Origin: an uncultured Eubacteriales bacterium
GTDB taxonomy: Bacteria; Bacillota; Clostridia; Peptostreptococcales; Anaerovoracaceae
Length of the DNA stretch: 64,000 bases
Assembly: GCA_900542565.1 (NCBI GenBank)
Contig: UQOC01000001.1
Coordinates: 1 to 64,000 of the forward strand
Direction: 5' to 3'
In this document: positions 8,185 through 17,417 of the stretch, piece by piece
How positions within the stretch are numbered: position 1 is the first letter of the stretch
Layout: every line of letters begins with the position of its first letter
Translations under genes and position numbers: made by a program
Notes under the pieces: generated by a model
Told to the model about the DNA's origin: nothing
The model's database searches: none
The model's input: the letters and a program-made list of their open reading frames with translations, nothing else

Positions 8185-10213
8185 AGTTTCAGCCATAAAG
8201 GGCATAGGCGAAAAAAAGAGCCGGCTCCTCAGAAATATGAAGATAGAAACAGTAGAAGACCTGCTGCTGCATTTTCCCAGGAAATATGAGGACAGGCGTC
8301 ATGTTTCATATATAATGGAAGCCCCATTTGACAAAGAAGTGCTGGTGAAGGCAAAGGTTATCGCCCGGCAGATGAAAGGCAATCCATATAATAAGCGGAC
8401 ACCCCTCAGGATATTGGTACAGGACAGTTCGGCTGACCTGGAAGTATTGTTTTTCAACGGAAGATACCTGGCCAATTATTTTAATATCGGCTCAGAATAT
8501 ACTTTTTACGGTAAGGTAAGCCTCAACAACGGCAGGAGGCAGATGGCGCATCCTGAATTTCATAAAGCTGGAGATGAAGAAGATGTAAGGGGGATCCTTC
8601 CAATATATCCCCTCACTGAGGGCATGACCCAGGCAAACATGCGCAAGATCCAGAAAGAGGCCATATGCCTGGCTGACAATGTGAAGGAATGGCTGCCCGA
8701 CTGGATAGTAGAGGAAAACAACCTGTGCAGCCCATCATATGCCATAAAAAACATCCATTTTCCTGCAGACGAAAGAAATATAAAAGAAGCCCGTTACAGA
8801 ATGGTATTTGAAGAACTCTTAACCCTGCAGACCGGGCTTTTTTACATCAAAAAAGGCATGACAGGGGAACAAGACGGTACTGTCATTGACATGGCAATAG
8901 ATATGTCACCTTTTACGGAAACATTGCCGTTTCGTCTTACATCGGGACAACTGAAGGTATGGAAAGAGATAGAAAAAGATCTGGCTGCAGTCAGACCGAT
9001 GAACAGGCTTGTGCAGGGAGATGTGGGCTCAGGAAAGACAGCAGTAGCGCAGATGGCCATGTACAAGACGGTGAAAGCAGGATACCAGGCAGTCATGATG
9101 GCGCCGACAGAGCTGCTGGCAAAACAGCATCTTGCGTCCATGAAAAAAGTCTTTGATCCGCTGGGTATAAGGACAGAACTGCTATGCGGCACAATGAAGT
9201 CCGGTGAAAAGGAGCAAGTCCTGAAAGATCTGGCATCAGGCGATATAGATATACTTATAGGCACCCATGCGCTGATACAGCCTAATGTGGGATTTAAAGG
9301 GCTCGGCCTTGTGGTAACAGATGAACAGCACAGGTTCGGAGTCAATCAGAGGACTGTTTTGGCAGAAAAAGGCAGGAATCCGAATGTGCTGGTAATGACT
9401 GCCACTCCGATACCAAGGACCTTAGCCGTTATATTATACGGAGACCTTGATATTTCAGTCATAGATACTATGCCGCCGGGCAGAAAGCCTGTAAGGACAT
9501 TCCTGCGGAATGCCGATTCACGGGACGCCATCTATGATTTCGTACGACAGAAGGCAAAAGAAGGCCGCCAGGCCTATGTTGTGGCTCCGCTGATCGATGA
9601 GTCCGAGAATGTTGACTGCCGTTCGGCTCAGGAGATCTATGAGGAACTTTCGTCAAAATACCATGACCTGAACATAGGACTTGTCCATGGCGCCATGAAA
9701 CAGGAGGAAAAAGACCGGATCATGGAAAGCTTCGCAGCCGGCAAAACAGATGTACTGGTATCCACTGTTGTCATAGAAGTAGGAATAGATGTAAAAAATG
9801 CCACGGTGATGATAATAGAAAACTGTGAAAGATTCGGTCTGGCCCAGCTGCATCAGTTAAGAGGCCGGGTAGGCAGAGGTCAGCACCAGTCATATTGCGT
9901 GCTGATCTGCGGACACGAGAGCAAGATAGCTGACAGGCGCAACCAGATAATGTGCAGGAGCCAAAACGGTTTTGAGATCGCAGAAGAGGACCTGAAACTC
10001 CGCGGCCCTGGAGAAATATTCGGGACCAGGCAGCACGGGCTGCCGGAGCTGAACATAAGCGATCTCATCCGACATGGAGATATCCTTGAAGATGTGAAAA
10101 AAGTGGCTGCAAAGATCATTGAAGCTGATCCGGTGCTTTCTGATCCTGAAAATACCGGGATAAGGGAAAAAGTAAAAAAAATGTTTGGAGAGAACATACA
10201 GCTTAATCTGTAG
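8168..10213 (+). CDS. recG: ATP-dependent DNA helicase RecG
   Basis: This 681-residue branch-migration helicase rescues stalled replication forks and processes Holliday junctions. The N-terminal wedge/OB domain (about 1-200) opens with the HhH-like IKGIGEKKSRLL. It is followed by helicase motifs: Walker A GDVGSGKTAVAQ, the DEQH box TDEQHRFGV, TATPIPRT, and late QLRGRVGRGQHQSYC. Length is typical. It overlaps the Asp23-family gene and is likely co-transcribed with it. Confidence 0.97.
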   Translation: MDLQDKVSAIKGIGEKKSRLLRNMKIETVEDLLLHFPRKYEDRRHVSYIMEAPFDKEVLVKAKVIARQMKGNPYNKRTPLRILVQDSSADLEVLFFNGRYLANYFNIGSEYTFYGKVSLNNGRRQMAHPEFHKAGDEEDVRGILPIYPLTEGMTQANMRKIQKEAICLADNVKEWLPDWIVEENNLCSPSYAIKNIHFPADERNIKEARYRMVFEELLTLQTGLFYIKKGMTGEQDGTVIDMAIDMSPFTETLPFRLTSGQLKVWKEIEKDLAAVRPMNRLVQGDVGSGKTAVAQMAMYKTVKAGYQAVMMAPTELLAKQHLASMKKVFDPLGIRTELLCGTMKSGEKEQVLKDLASGDIDILIGTHALIQPNVGFKGLGLVVTDEQHRFGVNQRTVLAEKGRNPNVLVMTATPIPRTLAVILYGDLDISVIDTMPPGRKPVRTFLRNADSRDAIYDFVRQKAKEGRQAYVVAPLIDESENVDCRSAQEIYEELSSKYHDLNIGLVHGAMKQEEKDRIMESFAAGKTDVLVSTVVIEVGIDVKNATVMIIENCERFGLAQLHQLRGRVGRGQHQSYCVLICGHESKIADRRNQIMCRSQNGFEIAEEDLKLRGPGEIFGTRQHGLPELNISDLIRHGDILEDVKKVAAKIIEADPVLSDPENTGIREKVKKMFGENIQLNL

Positions 10214-10257
10214 AAACCGCATATTATGGATCATGACAGGATACAAGGAGGACTGAC

Positions 10258-10686
10258 ATGATCCCAAATTATGACATTATACGGATGATATGGCAAAACC
10301 TCACATATATAGGGTATGCTGCCGCTCTTCTTGCTACGGTATGGCTGGCAAACTTTCTGCTGGAGCTGTACTACAGCAGGATAGTGATCAAAAAATGCGG
10401 AACTGTTGCCGACTGCCTGAGCGGCGTCATAAGGTTCCTGGCCGTCTGTGCAGGGGTGACGCTCCTGACAGTGGCCATAAGCGCTTTTCCGCCTTTCTTG
10501 TCAGCGGTCGGCCTCAAGATGCCTGACGAGTATGTGGAGGCCATGTCCGTGCTGGCGATAGTTGCGCTCTTTGCCAGGAGCATATATGAATACGCCGCCT
10601 GCGCCGTAAAGAAACTCGACAGGATATTGGACGATGAACTTGAAGATCTTAATCCTGAGACTGAAGATAATGAGCAGGCAGTCTAA
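10258..10686 (+). CDS. hypothetical membrane protein
   Basis: This is a 142-residue protein with about three membrane segments (residues 16-38, 56-78, 88-110) and an acidic cytoplasmic tail (DDELEDLNPETED). The hydrophobic profile is holin-like, but there is no phage context and I do not recognise the family. AAGGAGG stands 7 nt before the start, 44 nt after recG, and a terminator follows directly, so it ends the recG unit. Confidence 0.6.
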   Translation: MIPNYDIIRMIWQNLTYIGYAAALLATVWLANFLLELYYSRIVIKKCGTVADCLSGVIRFLAVCAGVTLLTVAISAFPPFLSAVGLKMPDEYVEAMSVLAIVALFARSIYEYAACAVKKLDRILDDELEDLNPETEDNEQAV

Positions 10687-10694
10687 GTAAAGAA

Positions 10695-10725
10695 AAAGAC
10701 AGGCGATGGTATGCCTGTCTTTTTT
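10695..10725 (+). terminator. terminator of the recG unit
   Basis: The 10-bp stem AAAGACAGGC/GCCTGTCTTT (10695-10704 with 10713-10722) runs into a T tract. Confidence 0.85.
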
Positions 10726-10776
10726 CTGTTAAGAAATATAACCATAAATAAAGATTTGCCGTGATATGCCGAAAGG

Positions 10777-10977
10777 CTATTTGCCGGCAAGCTGTCTTTC
10801 AGCCATTTCAACTAATTTCTTAGTCATATAGCCGCCAACATAACCGTTCTGTCTTGCAGTCAGGTTACCCTTATCTGTCATCTCGTAGTTAGAAAGACCA
10901 AGCTCGTTGGCAACTTCAGTTTTCAGACTGTTTAATGCAGGCTTTGCATTGATGTTCATCTTATCCTGTAATGACAT
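10777..10977 (-). CDS. alpha/beta-type small acid-soluble spore protein
   Basis: This 66-residue DNA-coating protein of the dormant spore contains the germination protease site TEVANELG and the conserved C-terminal GYVGGYMTKKLVEMAE. It saturates spore DNA and shields it from UV and heat, then is cut by GPR at germination. I chose ATG 10975-10977, which has AGGAGG 8 nt upstream; a GTG three codons earlier lies too close to the ribosome site. It is a single-gene unit. Confidence 0.95.
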   Translation of the reverse strand: MSLQDKMNINAKPALNSLKTEVANELGLSNYEMTDKGNLTARQNGYVGGYMTKKLVEMAERQLAGK

Positions 10978-11022
10978 TTTGTTCACCTCCTATTACAGTA
11001 ATAGTTTGATTCGGCGAGCGGA

Positions 11023-11029
11023 TATTATG
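11023..11029 (-). promoter_or_regulatory. possible sigma-G -10 element for the SASP gene
   Basis: CATAATA on the minus strand fits the sigma-G -10 pattern CATnnTA and would give a leader of about 40 nt. I find no convincing -35, so this is tentative. Confidence 0.3.
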
Positions 11030-11076
11030 TTATGAAATAAATGGATTTAAAGGGCAGTGCTGGAAGTTTAATTAAA

Positions 11077-11105
11077 TTGATTTTGTTGCTGATATAGGTT
11101 AATAT
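11077..11105 (+). promoter_or_regulatory. rsmD promoter
   Basis: TTGATT (11077-11082) and TAATAT (11100-11105) are 17 nt apart, about 35 nt upstream of the rsmD start. Confidence 0.45.
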
Positions 11106-11139
11106 ATTTACACAAAACAAAAAAGACAGAGGTATGACC

Positions 11140-11682
11140 ATGCGGATAATAACAGGAGAATATAAAGGCAGGAGGCTTTATGCGCCTGATAATGATGATA
11201 TAAGGCCAACATCTGACAAGGTAAAAGAAGCGCTTTTCAGTATGATCGCTTTTGACCTTCAGGAAGCTGTATGCGTTGATCTGTTTGCAGGTACAGGCAA
11301 TCTGGGCCTTGAGGCCCTGTCAAGGGGAGCCGGAAAGTGCTATTTCTGCGACAACTCAAAAGAAGCTTTAAACATCATAAGAAAAAATATCGCCCACTGC
11401 GGAGCGGAACACAGATCAGCAGTGCTGCCAGGTGATTTCAGGAAGGGTATAGGAAGGATAAAGGAAAAAGCTGATTTTATTTTTGCAGACCCTCCATACG
11501 ACAGCGGGCTTTATGACAAGATCTTTGAAACTGTAGAAGAGACAGGCCTGCTGAAGGATGACGGGCTTATAATAGCCGAACACTGGCATACAATGGAGAT
11601 GGCCGATAAGATATGCGGATTTGTAAAAGTCAAAGAGAGAAAATATGGGCATATTATCCTTTCCATATACCGCCATGGCTGA
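11140..11682 (+). CDS. rsmD: 16S rRNA (guanine966-N2)-methyltransferase
   Basis: This 180-residue SAM-dependent methyltransferase modifies G966 of 16S rRNA. It opens MRIITGEYKGRRL, has the SAM loop DLFAGTGNLGLEALSRGA and the catalytic motif DPPY. Two ATGs are in frame (11134 and 11140). AGAGG at 11128-11132 is correctly spaced (7 nt) only for 11140. It heads the conserved rsmD-coaD-ylbJ cluster. Confidence 0.95.
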   Translation: MRIITGEYKGRRLYAPDNDDIRPTSDKVKEALFSMIAFDLQEAVCVDLFAGTGNLGLEALSRGAGKCYFCDNSKEALNIIRKNIAHCGAEHRSAVLPGDFRKGIGRIKEKADFIFADPPYDSGLYDKIFETVEETGLLKDDGLIIAEHWHTMEMADKICGFVKVKERKYGHIILSIYRHG

Positions 11683-11757
11683 AAACTGCGGATTTTGTGA
11701 TTGCTTACGCGGTTTTTATGTGCTAAAATATATGGCGTAGAATTCGGAGGTTTGTTT

Positions 11758-12243
11758 ATGGAGATAAAAGCCCTGTATGCCGGATCCTTCGATCCGCTTA
11801 CTCTCGGACATCTTGATATTATCGAGAGGGCAGCCAATATATTCGACCAGCTTGTCATAGGAGTAGTCGTTAATCTTGAAAAAAAGACCATGTTCACATT
11901 TGAAGAACGGATGGAAATGATAGCGGAAGCTACAGCTGATATTCCCAATGTCAAGGTAGATATGTGCGACGGCCTGCTGGCAGATTTTGTGAACAAAAAC
12001 CGATTTAATGTAGTCGTCAGAGGCTTGCGCGGGACAGGCGATTTTGATCTGGAACAGCAGATGGCTCAGCTCCACAAGCATTTATATAATGAAAAGACGG
12101 AAACTGTATTTCTCATGGCAGACGCAAAGCATGCGTTTGTGAGTTCCACCATGGCAAAGCAGGTGATTTCTCTAGGCGGTCCCGGAGAAGATCTTGTGCC
12201 GCCTTGTGTATTAAAAAGAATGAAAGGGAGATTGAACAAGTAA
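11758..12243 (+). CDS. coaD: phosphopantetheine adenylyltransferase
   Basis: This 161-residue enzyme transfers AMP from ATP to 4'-phosphopantetheine in coenzyme A synthesis. It has the nucleotidyltransferase signature GSFDPLTLGH near the N-terminus and a late SSTMAKQV block. GGAGG lies 8 nt before ATG 11758. Its stop codon shares a base with the next start (TAATG). Confidence 0.97.
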   Translation: MEIKALYAGSFDPLTLGHLDIIERAANIFDQLVIGVVVNLEKKTMFTFEERMEMIAEATADIPNVKVDMCDGLLADFVNKNRFNVVVRGLRGTGDFDLEQQMAQLHKHLYNEKTETVFLMADAKHAFVSSTMAKQVISLGGPGEDLVPPCVLKRMKGRLNK

Positions 12244-12815
12244 TGGAAGACACGATGAAAGTTTTAAAACTGCTGGAGGAATTGGAAGATATAGTTGATG
12301 ATGCGACAGGACTTCCTTTGTCTAACAAGATCATGGTCGATGCCGAAGAGATCTTCCAGATAGTCAGAGAGATCAGGCTTGCTCTGCCGGACGATGTACA
12401 GCAGGCAAAATGGATAAGAGACGAAAGAGACAGGATACTGGGAGAAGCAAAGGCCGAATATGAGCGGATCATAAGAGAAGCAAAAAAACAGGCTGATTAC
12501 CTTGTGGAAAGTGATGATATAACACTAAGGGCCACCAAACTGGCTGCAGAGATCAAGCAGGATGCCGAGACCCACGCCAGAGTTATGCGCATGAGGACTT
12601 ATGATTATGTTGATAAGATGCTTTATGATATGCAGGAAAAGATGGACGAGCTGAACATGAAATATTTCGGCGAGATGTACACCAATCTGGAGCAGACTTT
12701 TACAGCTATCAATGAAACTCTTGCGGCCAACAGGGAAGAAATGAAGAACCTTGCATATAAGACCCAGAACGAGGTTGAATCAGGTACATTCGCACCGGGT
12801 GAGGAAGAAGAATGA
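12243..12815 (+). CDS. coiled-coil protein of the ATP synthase B-like type
   Basis: This 190-residue, highly charged and mostly helical protein has a long heptad-rich middle (about residues 50-165: EAKAEYERIIREAKKQ and similar). Such proteins beside coaD are annotated as ATPase-like or ATP synthase subunit B-like, and I know no proven function. There is no membrane segment. Translation is coupled to coaD (TAATG) and its end overlaps the next gene by 4 nt. Confidence 0.7.
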   Translation: MEDTMKVLKLLEELEDIVDDATGLPLSNKIMVDAEEIFQIVREIRLALPDDVQQAKWIRDERDRILGEAKAEYERIIREAKKQADYLVESDDITLRATKLAAEIKQDAETHARVMRMRTYDYVDKMLYDMQEKMDELNMKYFGEMYTNLEQTFTAINETLAANREEMKNLAYKTQNEVESGTFAPGEEEE

Positions 12816-13174
12816 TGGATGCCAAGGTAAAAGATATCATTGTGGCTAAGACAAAAGAGCTGATGGAGGCTCCAACTTGCAGCGCCGAGACAAGAGAAGC
12901 TGCCTGCCGCTGGCTGGAATCCGCAGGGACTTCTTCTGAAAAAAGCGAGACAGAAAACTATATCAGAGAGCTTGAGGAAGATATAATGCCGGTAGATCAG
13001 CTTATAGCCTTTGCAGGATCCGAAGCCGGGAAAAAATATTTCGGACCTGACACTGCTGCGGGCATAGAGGCCCACGGACGGGAGATAAAGGCTTCGGGAG
13101 GAAAGTACTGCGATTGTCCGGCCTGCCTTAAAGTCAGCGAGATACTTGAATATAAAGACGAACTGCTTAAATGA
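12812..13174 (+). CDS. conserved protein of unknown function with CDCPAC motif
   Basis: This is a 120-residue protein whose C-terminal part reads KYCDCPACLKV and so could bind a metal. Relatives in Clostridia often carry the label molecular chaperone Hsp90, which the sequence does not support: there is no GHKL ATPase motif. It overlaps the upstream gene by 4 nt (ATGA) and is closed by a terminator, so it ends the rsmD-coaD operon. Confidence 0.75.
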   Translation: MMDAKVKDIIVAKTKELMEAPTCSAETREAACRWLESAGTSSEKSETENYIRELEEDIMPVDQLIAFAGSEAGKKYFGPDTAAGIEAHGREIKASGGKYCDCPACLKVSEILEYKDELLK

Positions 13175-13198
13175 CAGAAATCTCTTATGATTGTTTAG

Positions 13199-13226
13199 CC
13201 CCGCATAACATTATGCGGGGTTTTTT
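13199..13226 (+). terminator. terminator of the rsmD-coaD operon
   Basis: The perfect 10-bp stem CCCCGCATAA/TTATGCGGGG (13199-13208 with 13211-13220) is followed by six T residues. Confidence 0.9.
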
Positions 13227-13292
13227 GTCCTGATTTTTCGTTTGGATCTCTGCCCGATTCTAAAAATGAAACGGGGCGAATAAGATTACCGT

Positions 13293-14195
13293 ATGAAGAT
13301 GGTAAGAAACAGGAAAAAACAGATAGTCATCCTTTTGGCTGCCTTGTTTGCGGCTGCTATGGTCATATTTCCCCAGACAACAGAAAACGGTTCAAAGACT
13401 GCCATATCGCTGTGGCTCAATTCGATAGTCCCGGTCATGCTTCCTTTTTATATATTTTCGGATTTTATAAAACGGTCAGGAGACCTTAACCGTCTGCCTG
13501 TACGCATATATCCTTTTGCCATGGCATTTCTGTCAGGATACCCCATGGCGGCCAAGGTGACAGGCGACCTTGTAATGGACGGAGCCGTATCGGCAGAGCA
13601 AGGCAGGCATATCCTCAGCTATTCTTTTGTCACAGGTCCCGCTTTTATCATATTTACCACAGGTGCTTTTATCGGAAGCCAGAAAGCGGCGGCAGTCATA
13701 GCCGTTTCCCACTATGCAGGAGCCCTGCTTAACGGGCTTTTGTACTCCTGCCCCGGACCTGTGATGGTCAGAAAAAGCCGGCAGGAGATAAGATCAGGAC
13801 ATTACATGGAAAATTTTACAGCTGCCATAATATGCGGTTTCAAGGCTATGGCTGTTATTCTGGCGTATATAATGGTATTTACCATCGGGATAAACATACT
13901 CGACTCGTCAGGAGTGTTCAGCCTGTTTGCCTGTGAGACGGCGTCTGCAACCCTCAAAGGCATATTGGAAATGACGATCGGTGTAAATCTCGTGGGCTTG
14001 TGTGATACGGGGATAATGACAAAGACTGTAACAGCAGCATTTCTTGTATCTTTCGGAGGGTTGTCTGTGGCCGGTCAGGCAGCCTCTGCAGCGGAAGGTT
14101 CAGGCATAGGGCTTGGGGATATATTGAAGATAAAGGCGACACATGGGATGATAAGCGCAGTTATAGCTATGATATCCGGATGGTTTGTGTTATAA
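13293..14195 (+). CDS. ylbJ: YlbJ-type sporulation integral membrane protein
   Basis: This 300-residue polytopic protein belongs to the YlbJ/SpoVM-like gate family. Key segments are WLNSIVPVMLPFYIFSDF and FLSGYPMAAKV, with about seven hydrophobic stretches. In B. subtilis ylbJ is expressed in the mother cell and needed for cortex formation and resistant spores. The gene lies between coaD and tmcAL as in Bacillus. The ribosome site is weak for both candidate ATGs (13293, 13299), so the start is uncertain by two codons. Confidence 0.88.
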   Translation: MKMVRNRKKQIVILLAALFAAAMVIFPQTTENGSKTAISLWLNSIVPVMLPFYIFSDFIKRSGDLNRLPVRIYPFAMAFLSGYPMAAKVTGDLVMDGAVSAEQGRHILSYSFVTGPAFIIFTTGAFIGSQKAAAVIAVSHYAGALLNGLLYSCPGPVMVRKSRQEIRSGHYMENFTAAIICGFKAMAVILAYIMVFTIGINILDSSGVFSLFACETASATLKGILEMTIGVNLVGLCDTGIMTKTVTAAFLVSFGGLSVAGQAASAAEGSGIGLGDILKIKATHGMISAVIAMISGWFVL

Positions 14196-14202
14196 TCACA
14201 AT

Positions 14203-15381
14203 ATGAAGACAAAGAGCATAGGTATAATTGCAGAATATAATCCTTTCCACAACGGACATATGTACCATTTGGAAGAATCACGGCGCAGGAGCGGAGCAGA
14301 AGTGGTGATCGCAGCCATGAGCGGCAATTTTCTGCAGCGGGGGGCTATGGCCCTTGCTGACAAATGGATGAGAGCTGAGGCGGCTGTCATGTGCGGGACA
14401 GACCTGGTTGTGGAGATCCCCGCGGTTTTTGCGTGCGCTTCGGCCGGGACATTCGCACAGGCTGGAGTAGAGATACTTGAAAACCTTGGTGCGGAGTATA
14501 TATCGTTTGGAAGTGAGTCAGGCAATATAGAAGAACTTTCAAGGATTGCCCGGACAATAAAAGAAAATGCCGGGGAAATACAGGAACGCATGGAAAAGGG
14601 AACAAAAGAGGGCCTTTCATATCCCAGAGCCCGCAGAGAAGCTGTCAGATCCCTCATGGGCGAGAACGGTGTCCATGTCATTGAAAGTCCCAACAACATT
14701 CTGGCGATAGAATATATCAATGCTGTGAAAAGGGCCAGGCCCATGACTGTAAAACGGCTGGGGCCAGGATATAATGATAGGGGCGCAGATGACCGTTTTG
14801 CATCAGCTACTGCCATAAGGGAGATGATTGCAAAGGGTAAGGATATTTCCAGACTTTTGCCGGAAAAATCATATGATATTTTTCTTAGAGCAGACAGACC
14901 ATCTGAAGGAAGATTTTTTGACATGATACGCCAGAGAGTCCTGATGACAGAAGGGCCGCTGCTGGACAACGCTCCGGCAGGAGGGGAGGGCCTGGGAAAT
15001 AAGCTGAAAAACTCCATAAGGCTTTGCAAAGATCTGGTCCAGCTGGCGGAAATGCTCAAGTCCAAGAGATATACCAGGACGAGGATAGACAGATTTCTTG
15101 TACAGACGGCTCTTGGCATGGACCGAAGGGAAGAGGCCGCCAATTATATAAGGATCCTTGCATTTAATGACAGAGGCAGAGAATATCTTAAGGAAATAAA
15201 GAAGTCGGATGTCTGTGGCCTGCCGGTCATTACAAACATCAATAAAGAAGCCACCGGATACCCGGAGATATCATACAGCCTTTCCAGGGACATCCTTGCC
15301 GCTGATCTTTATAACATGGCCGCTGAAAGGGATCTGTACCGGTTTTCGGAATTTGTGAGGAAGCCGTTTTATGCGGACTGA
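14203..15381 (+). CDS. tmcAL: tRNA(Met) cytidine acetate ligase
   Basis: This 392-residue enzyme (B. subtilis YlbM/TmcAL) activates acetate with ATP and acetylates the wobble C34 of elongator tRNA-Met. It starts GIIAEYNPFHNGH, the nucleotidyltransferase HxGH site, and continues SGNFLQRGAMALADKW. I chose ATG 14203, where the family normally begins; an ATG six codons upstream overlaps ylbJ. It is directly downstream of ylbJ and close to ackA, whose product also handles acetate. Confidence 0.92.
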   Translation: MKTKSIGIIAEYNPFHNGHMYHLEESRRRSGAEVVIAAMSGNFLQRGAMALADKWMRAEAAVMCGTDLVVEIPAVFACASAGTFAQAGVEILENLGAEYISFGSESGNIEELSRIARTIKENAGEIQERMEKGTKEGLSYPRARREAVRSLMGENGVHVIESPNNILAIEYINAVKRARPMTVKRLGPGYNDRGADDRFASATAIREMIAKGKDISRLLPEKSYDIFLRADRPSEGRFFDMIRQRVLMTEGPLLDNAPAGGEGLGNKLKNSIRLCKDLVQLAEMLKSKRYTRTRIDRFLVQTALGMDRREEAANYIRILAFNDRGREYLKEIKKSDVCGLPVITNINKEATGYPEISYSLSRDILAADLYNMAAERDLYRFSEFVRKPFYAD

Positions 15382-15720
15382 CTTATGACTGTTGTCTGGA
15401 GATGTCCCGTGTCGTCTGACCGGATTGCTGCATTTTTTGCCAATGATCGAAAATGTGTATAGCATTGTGGAAACATGCAGCTTGAAATCAAACGCTGACA
15501 GGCCAAATTGATAAGTTTTACGATCAGGTTGGAATTTTTTTCTGACCTGTTTTTATGTGTTGAAATTTCAAGGATGCAGGCAGGGTACATAGTCAGACAT
15601 ACCTTTTCAGAAAAGAAAAATTATTGTAGAAATTAGAGAAAAGCGAAGTTAAAGATGTAAAGAAAGCTGAAAAAGAAAAGAGGAAGAAGAGGAAATATAG
15701 CAGATAAAAAGCCGAAAGGC
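15382..15720 (+). other. intergenic stretch without a convincing gene
   Basis: There are no long frames with a ribosome site. The last part (15626-15703) is purine-rich and includes a 25-codon lysine-rich tail ending at TAA, followed by the small hairpin AAAGCC-GAAA-GGCTCTTT (about 15707-15724). This looks like the end of a lost gene with its terminator. Nothing else was recognised. Confidence 0.4.
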
Positions 15721-15723
15721 TCT

Positions 15724-16005
15724 TTATACCAAAGGACTACCGCTTGGCGGTCTGATCACACTCTGTAAAAAGAGCAAATAACGAGAAACCGCCAAACAAT
15801 TAAGTCTGACGGTTTCAAAATCCACATTTTGGGTTGAACCGCCATTCCAAAAGCGGTGGCCCAAAATCCATACCGCATAGAATCTTGTGTTAAAAGTATG
15901 TGGCAAATATCGTTGTGAGTGTGTTATACTATTCATAGCGATTGATAGTCCTTTCTTTAGATGATTTGTGGTAAAACCATTCTAATGGACTCAATCGCTT
16001 TTTTC
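15724..16005 (-). mobile_element. decayed 5' end of an insertion sequence
   Basis: On the minus strand a frame starts at 15936 with MNSITHSQRYLPHTFNTRF. From memory this resembles the N-terminus of integrase-core transposases of the IS3/IS481 kind. After about 22 codons the similarity ends and the 70-codon frame is unconvincing. In front lies a hairpin whose arms (GCGATTGA..GTCC at 15938-15951 and GGACTCAATCGC at 15989-16000) would hide the AAAGGA ribosome site, a known way for IS elements to silence read-through expression. There are no terminal repeats that I can define. Confidence 0.4.
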
Positions 16006-16070
16006 TACTACTAAAGTCTCACATCTATTGTAAAGCTACACAGAGCGGCAGGCCAAAATCCATAAACCAC

Positions 16071-16099
16071 TTGCAAACATGGGATTTTTTGTTTATACT
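16071..16099 (+). promoter_or_regulatory. ackA promoter
   Basis: TTGCAA (16071-16076) and TATACT (16094-16099) have a 17-nt spacer, 41 nt before the ackA start. Confidence 0.7.
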
Positions 16100-16140
16100 A
16101 TATAAGGTTAAAAGCTAATTTGATCATACGGAGGATAGAG

Positions 16141-17340
16141 ATGAAAGTTTTAGTAATCAACTGCGGTAGTTCTTCTTTGAAATACCAGATCCTCGACATG
16201 ACCCACGAGTCACTTATGTGTAAAGGTCTTGTCGAAAGAATAGGAATGGATGGTTCTGTTATTACTCATGAAAAGATCGGAATGGACAAGGTAAAGACCG
16301 AAGTTCCGATGAAAGACCATAAAGATGCCATCGAACAGGTGCTCAAAGCGGTTCAGGACCCTGAAACGGGAGTAGTTGCATCAATGGACGAGATCGGCGC
16401 CGTAGGCCATAGGGTAGTCCATGCCGGAGAAAAATACGCCTCATCTGTACTCATTACCGAAGAAGTCATTAAAGCACTGGAAGAATGTGTAGAGCTGGCT
16501 CCTCTCCACAATCCGCCTAATCTGCTGGGAATCGCAGCATGTCAGGAACTGATGCCGGATACACCGATGGTAGCCGTATTTGATACAGCTTTCCATCAGA
16601 CAATGCCGCCGGAATCATATATCTACGCGATACCTTATGAATATTATCAGAAATATCGCATCAGAAGATATGGATTCCACGGAACATCACATAAATATGT
16701 GGCAGAAAGAGCTGCAAAGATCCTCAATACAGATCTTGGGGACCTGAAGCTGATAACATGCCATCTTGGAAACGGTGCATCTGTTTCAGCCATAAAGAGA
16801 GGCAAATGTATAGATACTTCCATGGGATTTACTCCTCTTGAAGGACTTGTAATGGGAACCAGATCCGGAGACATCGACCCGGCCATCGTGACCTATATAA
16901 GAGAAAAAGAGAATCTTCCTCAGGGTAAGGTGAACGAGATCCTCAACAAGAAATCCGGAGTGCTGGGCATTTCCGGCGTATCCAGCGATTTCAGGGACAT
17001 CGAGGCAGCCGTTGAAGAAGGCAACGAAAGAGCTGCGCTGGCTCTCAAAGTGTTCGCCCACAAGGTAAGATTCTACATCGGAGCTTATATTGCAGAAATG
17101 AACGGTGTTGACGCCATAATCTTTACAGCAGGTGTAGGCGAAAACGACGCCATGATGAGAGAGATAATCTGCAATAACCTGGGCAACCTGGGTATCAAGC
17201 TTGACCCGGTTAAGAACAAGATCAGAGGAAAAGAAACTATTATCTCTGCCGATGATGCCAGGGTTAAATTGATAATGATCCCTACCAACGAGGAACTGAT
17301 GATAGCAAGGGATACCTATAATATCGTTACTGGATTATAG
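16141..17340 (+). CDS. ackA: acetate kinase
   Basis: This 399-residue enzyme interconverts acetyl phosphate plus ADP with acetate plus ATP, the ATP-yielding last step of acetate fermentation. It opens [16 protein letters not shown] and contains the active-site blocks [17 protein letters not shown] and [13 protein letters not shown] (16130-16134) precedes ATG 16141; in-frame codons upstream have no ribosome site. No phosphotransacetylase gene is adjacent. Confidence 0.98.
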   Translation: MKVLVINCGSSSLKYQILDMTHESLMCKGLVERIGMDGSVITHEKIGMDKVKTEVPMKDHKDAIEQVLKAVQDPETGVVASMDEIGAVGHRVVHAGEKYASSVLITEEVIKALEECVELAPLHNPPNLLGIAACQELMPDTPMVAVFDTAFHQTMPPESYIYAIPYEYYQKYRIRRYGFHGTSHKYVAERAAKILNTDLGDLKLITCHLGNGASVSAIKRGKCIDTSMGFTPLEGLVMGTRSGDIDPAIVTYIREKENLPQGKVNEILNKKSGVLGISGVSSDFRDIEAAVEEGNERAALALKVFAHKVRFYIGAYIAEMNGVDAIIFTAGVGENDAMMREIICNNLGNLGIKLDPVKNKIRGKETIISADDARVKLIMIPTNEELMIARDTYNIVTGL

Positions 17341-17369
17341 AAACATCATAACAAGCATTAAAATTTTTG

Positions 17370-17399
17370 TTGACAAAAGAGTATATTTGAGTATATACT
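17370..17399 (+). promoter_or_regulatory. rpmF promoter
   Basis: TTGACA (17370-17375) and TATACT (17394-17399) are 18 nt apart, giving a leader of about 85 nt. Confidence 0.7.
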
Positions 17400-17417
17400 T
17401 AGATAGTTGACATTCAT

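Noticed and set aside
10258-10686. Phage holin
   Set aside because: The hydrophobic profile is compatible, but there are no phage genes nearby and the gene is in the recG unit.
12812-13174. Hsp90-type chaperone
   Set aside because: This label is common for the family but no GHKL ATPase or other Hsp90 motif is visible in 120 residues.
15938-16001. Independent small RNA on the plus strand (hairpin plus T6, TATACT upstream)
   Set aside because: The hairpin is better explained as the leader of the IS remnant on the minus strand; the plus-strand -35 is poor.
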